From assembly GCA_026826555.1 (NCBI GenBank), contig JAKSZT010037276.1, positions 172,409 to 236,408 on the forward strand: a stretch of DNA of 64,000 nucleotides, written 5' to 3'. The notes beneath the pieces were generated by a model that made no database searches, was not told the origin of the DNA, and saw only the letters and a program-made list of their open reading frames with translations. Below, piece after piece: positions 35,082 through 45,767 of this stretch. The DNA is from Tolypeutes matacus. Taxonomy: Eukaryota > Chordata > Mammalia > Cingulata > Chlamyphoridae. The translations under genes and the position numbers were made by a program. Position 1 is the stretch's first letter. The number at the start of each line of letters is the position of its first letter.

Positions 35082-35357
35082 CAGATACAGGCATTATATA
35101 TCCTGCCATAACCTATAGAATTGAGTGGGAGAGAGTGTAAACTACAATGTAAACTATAATCCATCCTTAGTGGCAATGCTCCAAAATGTGTTCATCAATT
35201 GCAATGAATGTACCACACCAACGAAAGAAGTTGTTAATGTTGGGAAAAGTGGGAGGTGCGAGGAGTGGGGCATATGGGAATCCCTTATATTTTTTGATTT
35301 TTTAATGTAACATTTTATGTAATCTAAGTATCTTTTTAAAAATACATATTTTAAAAA
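35082..35357 (+). mobile_element. L1 3' tail copy (sense)
   Basis: Contains AACTACAATGTAAACTATAA, TGTACCACACCAACGAA, ATATGGGAATCCC and an A-rich end. Flanks AAGAAGTAACTA (35070) and AAGAAGTTATTA (about 35358) are a probable, slightly decayed target duplication. Very 5'-truncated. Confidence 0.65.
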
Positions 35358-35369
35358 AGAAGTTATTAC

Positions 35370-37142
35370 CTATGTCCATTCCAAATGACCTGCTTTAGCT
35401 TAAGGTTATCTCTTCCAGTAGACAGATGGCAAGGAAATCACTGATCCCATACTGTCTTAACAGTAGTACTTGTAAGCTGAGTACAATCAAGTCATCCCTG
35501 AAGCTTTTCTTTAAGGTGCTTTCCATTTTCTGGATATTTCTCTCTCTTTCTTCATCTCCTTGTCAAATAGAACTGCCCTTCAAATGGACCCCGTCCTTGA
35601 TTTAAAGTTATAGGAAAGCAAAAGCACTAAGTATGGTTGAGTTGCAATACAGGAAGAGCCATGGCCCAGTTCTCACATCCATCCCAAAAAGAACTAGAAA
35701 GAAACACGAAATACTTCAAAATATCCTAAAAGTAGTTTGACATGGGTGAGGATTCCATGTACCCAAATGCAACTCCTCTCTCCTTTATACTTTTCTGACT
35801 AACTTTTTGGTCAATGATGAGGTTCATCTGGGCATTGGGGTGCATGAATAAACTTGGGGAGGCAAGTTTAGCCTCCTTCTTAGGCATCCAAAAAGGATGG
35901 AGACTGCAATGAAGATGAATGTGATTAGTGCTGAACACGAGTCTCTTCCTCCTGCTCAGTCTACTGGTATCACACTGGGTCTCTGAGAATTCACCCCCCA
36001 CCCACATGTGCACATGCATTCCATCCCTCCACCTACCCCAGAAGCACACACACTCACCACATCTACTACCACCACCTCCCTGAGGGTAGGAATCTTCTCT
36101 TCTGCTGCTTGTCCTGAGATGGGTGTATCTGACTCTTCCTTTCTTCAGTTAAAAGAACCCACACATCTGAAGTATCTCCTAAGTAAGCACCAGTAAAACT
36201 AAGGACATTTAAATATATATATAATAAGGTCCAAGAATGTTTTAAAGCCTACAGTAACAGATTTTCATAGTATTCACTGAAATCTTTCTAAGTTCTTATT
36301 ATCTCTTCCTTATTAAATCAACACTTAATTTTTCTCCTTATAGGAAATCCTACACAGCCTCTTCTCTCTTCTCTCCCATCTCTCATTTTTCATTGATGAG
36401 CCCAAATTATAATTCTTACAAGCACCATTAGATATAGTTTAAACTCCATTTGGGAGGTTTAGCAGGGTAAGGACAAGTGGCAATGGATTTCGATATCATC
36501 CAGTTAGTCTTTAAAAGGGGGGGGCGGGGGGGCGGGGGAGAGACCAGTGCTATGCTGTCAATATACTCCTGCTCCATGCAGGGAATTCTGATTCCTTTCT
36601 CAGAGAGGCAACTTAGGGAAATTGGGAATCACTATTTAATTCTGGCATAGTTACTGAGATTCACAATCTCTGTTGATCAATTAGCCTTCCCACGGGTAAG
36701 AAAGTGTAAGTAGATCCCAGGGGTGCAGGTTCCCATGGTGTTGGAATTTGCCTCCCACAGGAGCTGATTCAAAAAGCAATGGTTGCATATGCCCAAATGT
36801 ACCAGAGACCTTTAACATTGTTTGTGTATGGGATATGCTCACTTTAATATAATGTAGTGGCCATTTTCTCTGTGTGCCAAATTAAAAAATAATATTTTAA
36901 CCACATAAGTAAACATTTTAACTTCACGCAGAATTTTATTAAATTCTTGTCTTCTAGTTCTCATCATCCCTTCTCCTTTGGGTTATTCCATATGCTTGAA
37001 TTGTTTAGACCTTGATTCTCATACTAAGATACAAGAATTTTCATACGCCCAACATTCAAAAGAAAAACCACTTGTTCCATGAAGATTGTATTACTTTGTT
37101 TGGTTACTGTCTTGAGCTATAAATATAAAAGTATGATTTATT
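35370..37142. other. No gene or element recognised
   Basis: Non-repetitive, AT-rich sequence. ORFs at 35726-36049 and 36008-36196 show no family resemblance. The only structure is the G-run block at 36517. Confidence 0.5.
36517..36540 (+). repeat. G-run block, potential G-quadruplex
   Basis: G-runs of 8, 7 and 5 separated by single C residues, then AG. The runs allow four G-tracts of three or more with one-base loops on the plus strand. It stands alone in AT-rich sequence. Confidence 0.7.
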
Positions 37143-37385
37143 GGGCAGTGGCACATAGGGTAGGCTTTGGCAGATGACAGGCTAGATTCAAATCCTGGCC
37201 CTCCACTTACTTCCTGGGTAACTTGAGTCAACTTACTCAAAGTAATTATCTAAACTTCAGTCTCTTGTTCAGTAAAAATAAGATATGGGTGGGGAATCAA
37301 ACCTACCTTTCATGTTGTAAGAATTGTGACAATGTATTGTATTATATATCACAGTGCTTAAACTGTATTTAGAGTTTAGTAAATT
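37143..37385 (+). mobile_element. MIR SINE
   Basis: MIR order is kept: GATTCAAATCCTGGCCCTCC (B-box region), then CCACTTACTTCCTGGGTAAC, a Pyr-rich CTTCAGTCTC, a GTAAAAATAAGATA phrase, and CCTACCTTTCATGTTGTAAG. About 240 bp, nearly full length. Ancient, present in all placentals. Confidence 0.8.
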
Positions 37386-37569
37386 GAAACTATTATTACA
37401 GGAAATATTAGCTTTGAAATTGGAAAAATAGTCCCTCAGAACAAAAAATAGGTAAGTAACTCCAGTGTCTGGGATCCTGGCCAAGTTTGACCAAAGTAAA
37501 ATTGTGAAGTCCCTCTCCAACTATCTGTCTTTCCAACTTCAATATTTCCTTATTTAAAATCCACTCTAT

Positions 37570-38465
37570 AAAGAAAACATTCTAAAATTGACTGAAGGTG
37601 AGGACAGCACAACTCTGTGATGAAAATGAGAGCCACTGAGTGTACACTTTGAATGGATTGTACAAAGCATGGGACTGTATAACCCAGGGAATCCTGTGGT
37701 AGAAGATGGAGAGTGGTTAACAGAACAAATATGAGAACATTCTCATGAACAATAACAAATATATAATACTAATATGGGGTGTTAATAATTGGGTGGGCTG
37801 GGGGAAAATTATACCAAATGTAAGATATAAGGTATAGTTAGTAGAAATATATTTTTTCCAGAGATTTATAGACTTTTTAATCGTTTTATCCTTTGGCAGA
37901 TATGTATCTGTGCATTTTGGAGGATGAATACACACACAAATGTACATTATATATCTATTTTCATTTTGTGAGTATATAAAAATAATATTTACCCTTCCTT
38001 AGTGGAGAGGGCAGTATGTAAATATACAGTACAAACTGAGACCATTTTTTAAAATTTTATACAAATATATTTACATAGTTATGTAAGGAATTGTACATTG
38101 ATTAGTTTATACATTATTACTAAATAGAAGAATTCTCAAAATATATATGTATATTTTAATATATTTTTGTGGTGTGTTGGTGAAGGGGTATTGGATGGGA
38201 ATTTCACACATGTGCAGTATGTTTTACAAGTTCACAATTTATGTAATAAAAATATATTAAAATAGTAAGATTTAGCAATGGTCTTTCATAATTTGTAACA
38301 AATGTTCCAAAACAATGCAAGGTGTTGGTGGTGGGGAGATGTGTGAGAGCCTTGTAGAGTGACATGCATGTTTGTTTTGTAAGTTCATACTTTTTACTAT
38401 ATACTTATTGTCCATAAATGTTCATGTATGAATTATATGCTTCAACAAATACTTTTGAAATTGAC
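37570..38465 (+). mobile_element. L1 3' UTR like that at 24.0-24.5 kb, interrupted
   Basis: 37600-37848 parallels 24040-24260 closely (GAGAGCCACTGAGTGTACAC, AATTGGGTGGGC). It resumes at about 38268 (TTTCATAATTTGTAACAAAT, GCATGTTTGTTTTGTAAG). The 420 bp between include another L1-like 3' end with TGTAATAAAAATATATT, so a second tail seems to be inserted. No coding sequence. Confidence 0.6.
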
Positions 38466-38476
38466 TCTCAAATAAA

Positions 38477-38705
38477 GATCACTGGCAGTGTGTTGTAATA
38501 AGTTTTGGGTTTAGGGATGCAGAAACATGAATCAGATCATCATTCCAATTTGCTATGTGAACTTAGATAAATTACCTAAAATCTTTTAACATTTCATCAT
38601 GAATAAATAGGACATATAACAATAATAACTATCCACAATGCTGCTGTAAAGATTAATGACAATTTGTAAAGGAACAGTTTTATAATGTTAAACAAATATC
38701 ATCTA
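38477..38705 (+). mobile_element. MIR SINE
   Basis: Decayed MIR: GCTATGTGAACTTAGATAAA (the core with its GTGACCTT-type phrase), TTTCATCATGAATAAATAGG, and GTAAAGATTAATGACAATTT. About 230 bp. Confidence 0.65.
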
Positions 38706-39339
38706 TTTTAATTGGAATAAGAGGCGATTTACTCAGCCTGAAAATTACTGAGCCTAATTAAGGTTTTACCAAGGGTACCTTAACACTTTAATATGAAACA
38801 TATATTTAAGTACATAGAATGAAATGACAGGGGAGGAATTTGAAGTATTCACTGTCTTCACAATTTAGCCTACAGCCTCTTGAACTTCCCGACACTATCT
38901 ACAACAAGAATCTCTTTATATCCACTTCACCATTCTTGTTTATTTTTTCTTTTTTTTCAATATCACTTCCTATAGGCTCATTATCTTTATGTTCATTTCT
39001 TTTCTAGTATTTTGAATCTTGTATGGAAAACATATTGTCTGTGACACCAGTCAGCATTACTGAGACTCTTGGAACAGCTGATGAGATTTTGTTGCCTCTC
39101 TTTGCTCAGTTCTGCCCTAATGATTTTGCCTTTTTCTTCAAGTAGTTAAATAACATCCATGTTTGTGGTTTTACATGTTCTGTGAAGTACTTCTGTTTGT
39201 GATCTCTTTATTGTCTCCAAGAATCATATAAGGGTAACCACTTATATATGGTTCAAAGATTTTAGGTAATTTATCTAAGTTCACATAGCAAGAGACCTTA
39301 GAAATGGGCCCAGAGATGTGGAGGGCCATGAACAGGGAC
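38706..39339. other. No gene; MIR-like fragment near 39240
   Basis: Mostly unassigned. At about 39240-39315 the order TTTAGGTAATTTATCTAAG then TTCACATAGCAAG resembles a MIR core read in antisense. This is the 3' flank of receptor B. Confidence 0.4.
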
Positions 39340-40304
39340 TTAGTTAATTAATAAAAGGGCAGAAGTGAGTTTATGCCCCAAGTCTCTGCCTTTTCCTAGT
39401 ACCTTCCTCAGAGCCCCCTTCACATCCGTGTTCCTTAGGGTATAAATCAGAGAATTGAGCATGGGGGTAATAATATTACAAGAAAGTCAACAAACTTCCC
39501 TTTGTTCTGAAAATAACTGTGCCTGAGTTGGAGATATGTGTCTATGGCTGAACCATAAAAAAGGGAAACCACCAATAGGTGGGATCCACAAGTCCCAAAA
39601 GCCTTTCTGCCTCCAGCCATTGATCGACACTTAATGCTGCCTGAGCACAAGTACATAGGAGCTTAGAATTAGCACTGAAGAAAGCACCAAGATAATAGCT
39701 TGGACCACAAACATCTTGGACTCTGTAACTTTGTGTGTCCTCACAAGCTAGCTTCAGAAGCACAGGCATCTCACAGAAGTGGTCAGATGACAGAGGACAC
39801 AGAAGAGCATGGCCATCAAAAACCATACTAAATCAAAGTGTTCATGAAGCCTCCTGCCCAGGAGGTGACAGCCAGTGTCTGCCATAGATGGGGATGCATA
39901 ATGGCCATGTACTGGAGTTGTAAATAAACAGCAGCATAGTGGTCAAAGGCTATAATCACCAGGAGTACACACTCAGTGGAGCCCAGGACAGGGCAGATGA
40001 AGAGCTGGGCCACACACTCTCCATAGGTGATGGTCCATTCTGGTCCATGAAGGTTGCCTAGAAGCTGGAGAACAGTGCTGGTGGTGTAGCAGATGTCCAG
40101 GAAAGAAATGTGGCTGAGGAAGAAGTACATGAATGTGTGAAACTGAAGGTTCAGGCAAAAGACAATGATAATGGTGATGTTGTCAAAGAGAGTTAAGGAG
40201 TAGAAAATTAAAATAAAGACAGAAAGGATGGATTTTAATTGAAGCCAATCTGAGAAGCCCACCAAAATGAAGCCCTCTACAAAACTGGTGTTGAACTTTC
40301 CCAT
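39340..40304 (-). pseudogene. Olfactory receptor pseudogene B (class II, family 2-like)
   Basis: Second odorant-receptor relic, about 965 bp, full length from MGKFNTSF at 40304 to a stop at 39340. Helix 1 to 4 sequence stays open to 39828: [44 protein letters not shown]. The core motif is IAFDHYAAV (DRY to DHY) and the following CRPLHY is YLQLQY. A TAG and a deletion break the frame in extracellular loop 2. DHFCEMPVLLKLACEDT then follows, a frameshift, KMFVVQAI, another shift, [19 protein letters not shown], and a last shift before [16 protein letters not shown]. More eroded than receptor A. Family 2 is inferred from these motifs. Confidence 0.9.
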
Positions 40305-40484
40305 ATCCTTTCATCTGTACAATTAGCAGAAGATAGTTTAATGCTTTATGAAGAACATGAATTAATTCGTTATTTCACAGGACTCCCTAAATACTCCTAA
40401 GTGATATATTTTGTAAATGTCATTATTCACTTCCATTCTGCCCACTTTTCTCATTTTCTTACTCTTCTCATCTTAGAGTGGAGA

Positions 40485-40690
40485 TCACTGCATTAGGAAT
40501 GATCTTGCCTTCATTCAAGTCCCAGTCCTAATGTCTGCTTATTTGGTGACTTCCGCCAAACTTCTCACTCTCATGGATCTGATGTTTCCTTATCTGAAAG
40601 TAGAGGTGATACATCACCTCCTCACAGCATTTGGTCAGGACCACATGCAGTAATGTGAAAACTGATTCTCGACATCTAAGGTATAAAAAT
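40485..40690 (+). mobile_element. MIR-like SINE remnant
   Basis: Order CAAGTCCCAGTCCTAATGTC, TGGTGACTTCCGCCAAACTT, TTTCCTTATCTGAAAGTAGA, then ACATCACCTCCTCACAGCAT matches MIR landmarks with considerable decay. Confidence 0.6.
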
Positions 40691-40709
40691 GTTGCATTGT
40701 ATTCTCTGT

Positions 40710-41110
40710 TGTTCTCTTTTACTTAATTTTGTATTCCTTTGCTCCTGTCTGAGCAGTGAGCTTCTCAGTGATGAGAACACAGTGAATACAAAAATAAATA
40801 GTAGTGTCTTCCTTTATGGTACATAAGGTGCTAAATTGTTACTTTTATTCATTTCACATAGTAGATGTTAAACACATTTTGTTGAATGAACAGTGAGAAG
40901 CTCCCTTAAAATCTCATGAAAACTCATTTCCTCCAAGAAACCTGCAGACTCACAATAATACACATTGACAAACTATGAAAGAGGGGTATGCATAAAAATT
41001 TGCATGTAATGGGGTCTACTTTTGTTTACCATTGTATCTCCATTTCCCATTGCACTGTTTGTTGAATAATAGGTTCTTAATAAATAATGTTGAATGAATT
41101 AGTTAATGCT
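40710..41110 (+). mobile_element. L2 3' ends (two adjacent)
   Basis: First: CTGTCTGAGCAGTGAGCTTC through CACATAGTAGATGTTAAACA and TTGTTGAATGAACAG (40895). Second: TTGTTTACCATTGTATCTCC through AATAAATAATGTTGAATGAA (41097). Both are the ends of LINE2, which carry a GTTGAATGAA tail. Confidence 0.65.
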
Positions 41111-41318
41111 TTCCCAAAGCTGACATCATGCCTGGTATACACATATATTCCAGAAACTTTTGTTTCCTGTGCAAAATTAAAGAATTAACACATCTTCAAT
41201 AATGTTTCTCTTTTTTAACTTAGTTCTGCTCTATATTTTTGTCAAGGTTATTAATATTGACATAGAAATATGCTTAACATATTTGCAATTGAAATAAAGC
41301 TTCATATAGTTAATATGA
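41111..41318. other. Unassigned spacer
   Basis: About 200 bp of AT-rich sequence between the L2 remnant and the LTR. Nothing recognised. Confidence 0.4.
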
Positions 41319-41757
41319 TCTGATGGTTCATTTTACATGTCATTTTGGCTGGGTTATTGTGTGTAGTTGTTTGGTCAAATATAGCCCAGATGTTGCTTTA
41401 AAGATATTTCATAACTTAGATTAGCATCTACAATCAGTTGACTTTAAGTAAAGGAGATTACCTTCCATAATGTGGGTGGGCCTCATCTAATCAGTTGGTC
41501 ACTTTTAGAGCAAAGTACTGAGTGTAAAGAGAAAAACTTCTGCTTCAAGGCTACATCAACTCCCCTCACAATTTAAATCCTGCCAGCCTCCCATGTGATT
41601 TCAGATTCAAAACTGCACTATTACTCTTCTGAGAATTTCCCACCTTCCAACCTACACTACATATCTCAGGCTTGTCAGCCCCCCACAACCACATAAGCCA
41701 ATTCCTTAAAATAAATCATATATCCTGTTGGTTCTATTTCTCTGGAGAACCATGAAT
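41319..41757 (+). mobile_element. MLT2/ERVL-like LTR, nearly complete
   Basis: Starts CTGATGGTTCATTTTACATG, then TTTGGTCAAATATAGCCCAG, ATAATGTGGGTGGGCCTCAT, TAAGCCAATTCCTTAAAATA (with AAATAAATCA as likely poly-A signal) and ends TATTTCTCTGGAGAACCATG. This is the sense order of MLT2-type LTRs in full. No internal region. Confidence 0.7.
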
Positions 41758-41858
41758 GATAAAGATGATAAATGATAGAATCATAATCAAAAGGATCTCA
41801 ACATGATGAAAAAGGAGTTTTATTCCAATAAGAAAAAATTCCATATGAAAATTGGACT

Positions 41859-42054
41859 GGGAAGCGACTGTGGCTCAATTGGTTGGGCTCCCATTTACCA
41901 TATGGGAGGCCCCAGGTTTGATCCCCAGGGCTTCCTGGTGAAAGAGCACCCACACGGCGGGGTGAGCCCAGGATATCGTGCGGCATGGTGAGCAGGCACA
42001 ACAAAGAAGACAAGCAGCCAGGGTGGGTGGGGGATAAATAATTTTTTAAAAAAA
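41859..42054 (+). mobile_element. tRNA-derived SINE (DAS-type), perfect target duplication
   Basis: Head GGAAGCGACTGTGGCTCAAT (A box), TACCATATGGGAGGCCCCAG, B box GGTTTGATCCCC, then a GGTGAAAGAGCACCCACACG body and A-rich tail. GAAAATTGGACT stands at 41847-41858 and again at 42055-42066. An ORF crossing it (41803-41991) is chance. Confidence 0.9.
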
Positions 42055-42066
42055 GAAAATTGGACT

Positions 42067-43190
42067 TGGCTTCAAAACCTCAGTTGAACAAATATAAGAT
42101 GGAGGAGATGTAACTTGAGCATCATTCATTATAATATAGAGGACAAACATGACCTAGGAATGTACTGACCAAAACCTCAACACAAATCAAAAGTACCCAC
42201 TTGAGTGCTGAATTTTATCAAATGCAAGCTCATGCAATGGAATGGATTTCATCCTCTTGTCTATTCCTCCAAGAAGTCTTCCTTGTTTTATCTTCAAATA
42301 CTCTGATCTTACCTCTAATCTTTGTATCCTGGCTCTTATATATACAATGAACTTACCCTATTTTATCCATTGTTATTATAAGATTTGAGTTTGGGAAGGG
42401 ATCTTCAAAATTATTTAAGCCACTCTCACACTTTATATAAAATAATTGAAAATCCAGTAATTATTCAACTATTTCCCTAATTTTTGCATTTGAAGAGTAA
42501 GAGATGCAGGTGAGAATAATGTGTATAAATGGGAAGGATGAATGGGTGGGTAGGTTGTGGAGAAAAAGGGACTCAATCAGTAATATAATGTTTTCTGCAT
42601 GAAATCATTCATGAACTTAACATCTTTATGTCTTCAAACAGTGGACCCAAATGGTGAGGCCCAGGGCTAATAAAGGAATATTTCTAGAGTTTTTGAATTC
42701 TGACTGTGAAGTCAGAGTAGCCCACTGAGTCAGTACTCACCCCAGAGCTCCAGAAAAGAAAGCTACTACATTTACCTACCTCAATTCTATTGGTTACAAA
42801 GATGATCTGAGCCCTATTTGAAAGTTGACATCTAGAGATGTCCAGGGAAAGCATGGTCCTCTTTGGTACCACCTTCATCTGTGGAGTGGAGGACCTGGAA
42901 CTCCTTACCTTGAGAACCCGTGATTGATTATGGTTCCTTTCCTCAGCAGGAGAGACTGGTGAGGCCTAGAACCCAGGAGCTGGTTTTTTCCTGCAATTCC
43001 AAAAGATCTGTCAACATTGGACCTAAATTACCTTGAGATAAAACCAGTGAGAACTGAGATCCAGCTGTCCCCCTAGAAGGAGTGTGAAGCTTCTAGTTTG
43101 CATCTTCTCCACCTAACCAGCCCCCTTTTGCACATGACCTGTCTGTACTATAGGCATTTGGGTTTGTAGCCCTGACTTCTTTTTTCAATT
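42067..43190. other. No gene or element recognised
   Basis: Unassigned sequence with a weak resemblance to an old DNA-transposon phrase at about 42390. The ORF at 42684-42878 has no family resemblance. Confidence 0.45.
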
Positions 43191-43194
43191 AAAA

Positions 43195-43660
43195 AAAATT
43201 TTTTTAACTTTATTTTTAAAGAAGTTTTAGATTACAGAAAAGTTATCCTGACAATATAGGGGATTCCCATATAGCTTACCCCCTCCCCCTTTCACATTTT
43301 TCCCTATTAATAATGTCTTACATTTTTGTGGTACATTTGTTACAATTGAACAAATATTGAAGCATTGCTACTAACCAAGGTTTACCCTTTGCACTGTACA
43401 ATATTATTGTCTTTGAGAATATGTATAACGCTTGTATCCATCATTGCAATATCATGTAGAACAATTCCAATGCCCTAAAAATGGTTTACCCTTTGCACTG
43501 TACAATTTTATTGGTTTTGAGAACATGTATAACCCCTTGTATCCATCATCGCAATATCATGCAGAACAATTCCAATGCCCTAAAAATGCCCTATATTCCA
43601 CCTCTTCTTCCCTAACCCTCCCCTCAGAACTTCTGGTAACCACTATCTTTACATGCAGAC
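43195..43660 (-). mobile_element. L1 tail copy (antisense) with internal duplication
   Basis: Landmarks AAAGAAGTTTTAGATTACAG, ATAGGGGATTCCCATATA, TTACAATTGAACAAATATTG. A block of about 114 bp starting GGTTTACCCTTTGCACTGTA at 43379 is repeated from 43493. The right end is truncated at about 43660. Confidence 0.7.
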
Positions 43661-44520
43661 CTATGTACTTAAGAAGAGGACAAGAGGGAAAGGCTAGAAA
43701 ATCTAGGACAATATGTTAGATTTGGAAGGAACATCTGAGGTCTTTACTTAATTCACATCTTCTCTGCACCAGGATCCATGGTGTCATCACAGCTCCTATT
43801 TAAAATTCCTGTCTTGAGAAGCCCATTACCTCCCAGGAAGTCGTTTTTCGTTTTGGACTCTTCTCACCTTTGGAAGTTGTTCCTTACGTTAAGCCAAATT
43901 AAGTCTCCCACAAGCTTCAGTGTATCAATATGTGTTCTTATCTTTGGAATCTCAAGGAAAAATTAAAACCTCTCAAATGTTGATGTCACAATCTTCTTTA
44001 ATGTCAATGAATCACATTCTTCAAGTTCCTTCATAATATTTTAACATGAAAAATAATATTGAATTACCTCATACTTTTTATAACAATTGGATTGAAAATG
44101 TACTGGTAACTAGAACATTGATAAAAACTACAAAAGCAAATTATTTTGGCTACCTCTATCCCTCAATATTCATTCAATGGAAATAGTCTTTTCCCTTGCT
44201 TGGGATGAAACCTAAGCAGGCTTCACAAATTTTTTTCATACCTTGCCTGGGGAAATCCTTGAAGTTCAAGGCTATCACAGGGTATAAGCAACTTGCATTT
44301 GCTCTTCCAGCCCACCTTATCTGTTAATAGTAGCCAAAGGATCAAGTGCTTAAAGGGGTCCTTTGTATGCCTTCCTTTCCCCCTTAGGGGTAATGAGACT
44401 CCCAGCACAGATTTCTCAAATATAGTTCTATTTATATATCGTCTCTGTATTTCTATGCACCAATCCTTTTATAAACTTGAAATGAATGAAGGATTTTACA
44501 AGTCACCTACTTTGGACTTC
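43661..44520. other. No gene or element recognised
   Basis: Unassigned sequence. ORFs at 43778-43966, 44223-44408 and 44293-44544 have no recognisable family. Confidence 0.45.
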
Positions 44521-44524
44521 TGGT

Positions 44525-45480
44525 CAACGAAGATGGCAGTGTAAATATTTGAGGATGCCATTCCTTCACAGATCTTTGAACAACCAACAAAAATTGGCAG
44601 AAACATCTTCCTCAAAACTCCAAAAAACAGTTAAAAAATTGCAGTATCTAAGCAAGTGATGAGTCAACAAAATGTGGCTGGGAAAACAGTAGATGAAGCT
44701 CCTTGCTAATCCCTCTCCCCCACCACATTGCCAACATGGTGTGGAGCCAGCCTGCACTCCCATTGTGGGTCTCTGGCCCTGTTCCAGAGGGAGCAGAGTA
44801 CCCTCTATGAGCATAATGGGATACCTATATGCCACTGCCAATCTATGAGAGGGAAGCCTGAAGTACTGAATCAGGAAACTTGTCTCAGCAAACAGTAATT
44901 ATCCTACAGTCAGAGAATCATCTAAAGCATTGTAGGAAATAATTAAGTTACAGAAGACTGGAGCAAATGATTACCTGAATGGAGTCATAAAATAGAACCC
45001 CAAGCAGGAGACAACGGAAATTCAAATTCCTATAAAAAGCAAGCACAAGCCCAAGACAAGAAGCACACTGCTCTGAAATTAAAATAAGATAGATAAGATG
45101 CAGAGAACCCTGTGCTTTCCTAGCACCTCAGGTTGATTTTCTTGATAAGAAGAGTTAGCTCTGAAGGAGAACACCAGCCAAAGTGATCCAATTTGAAAAG
45201 ACTGTGAAAGTTGCTGTTTGCATTGGTTTTCTTGTTTTTGTTAGCTCCTGATTGTCAAGGAAATCCCCATCATATCACTGGCTGGATACCTACTTTAGAA
45301 ACAGACACCTCAGAGAATAAATCCCAGAGTTAACACTAAAAAATATTAAAATATTCAGTGTGCAAAAAATGAACACAAAACAAAGAAATTGGAAATGTAA
45401 CCCATCAAAAAGGACAAGGTAAATATCCAGAAAACATAAAGTGGGCCAGATTTTGACATACCAGAAAAAGATTTTTAAAA
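44525..45480 (+). mobile_element. L1 5' UTR and start of ORF1 region, fragment
   Basis: Begins with ACGAAGATGGCAGTG, an L1 5' start with the usual AAGATGGC phrase. Continues through TGGGAAAACAGTAGATGAAG and GTGTGGAGCCAGCCTGCACT to ATCAAAAAGGACAAGG at about 45405. It ends at 45480 in a run of A residues. No coding frame survives. Confidence 0.5.
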
Positions 45481-45489
45481 AATGATCCT

Positions 45490-45766
45490 GGGGTGTTCCA
45501 GTAGTGGAAAGAGAGAGAGGGCTGCCTCCCAAGAGCAGATGCCATCTTTGCTGCTGGAATTGGAGTTGCTGTGGTGTATGAGTGTGCCTGGCTCGATCCC
45601 CTCTCCTGCCACCACCGTGGGCTGCAGGCTGAGTGCTGAAGACAAGGCAGCAGTGGAAAGGAACAAGGTGATCAACCAAAATGGCAAAAGGATGGGTAGA
45701 AAGCAGACAAAGAAATGAAGCTGCTGCTGCTTAGTGCTGGAGAATCTGATAAAATCCCCATCGTGG
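45490..45766 (+). pseudogene. GNAI (G-protein alpha-i) retrocopy, 5' fragment only
   Basis: Derived from the 5' end of a Gi alpha mRNA, whose product couples receptors to inhibition of adenylyl cyclase. At 45617 a GTG stands where the ATG would be, after a Kozak-like CCACCACC. The translation gives GCRLSAEDKAAVER, which matches the Gi alpha N-terminus, then NKVINQNGKRMGRKQTKK before a frameshift at about 45715. In the next frame it gives EMKLLLLSAGESDKI, the P-loop GAGESGKS lost. About 125 bases upstream look like 5' UTR. No introns, so a retrocopy. It stops at 45766 where an L1 5' end begins. LSAEDKAAVER fits GNAI1 or GNAI3, not GNAI2, and I cannot tell which. Confidence 0.75.
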
Positions 45767-45767
45767 G

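Noticed and set aside
45482..45718. Open frame containing a Gi alpha N-terminus as a working gene
   Set aside because: No ATG at the expected place, frameshift at about 45715, destroyed P-loop, and only about 50 of some 350 codons present.
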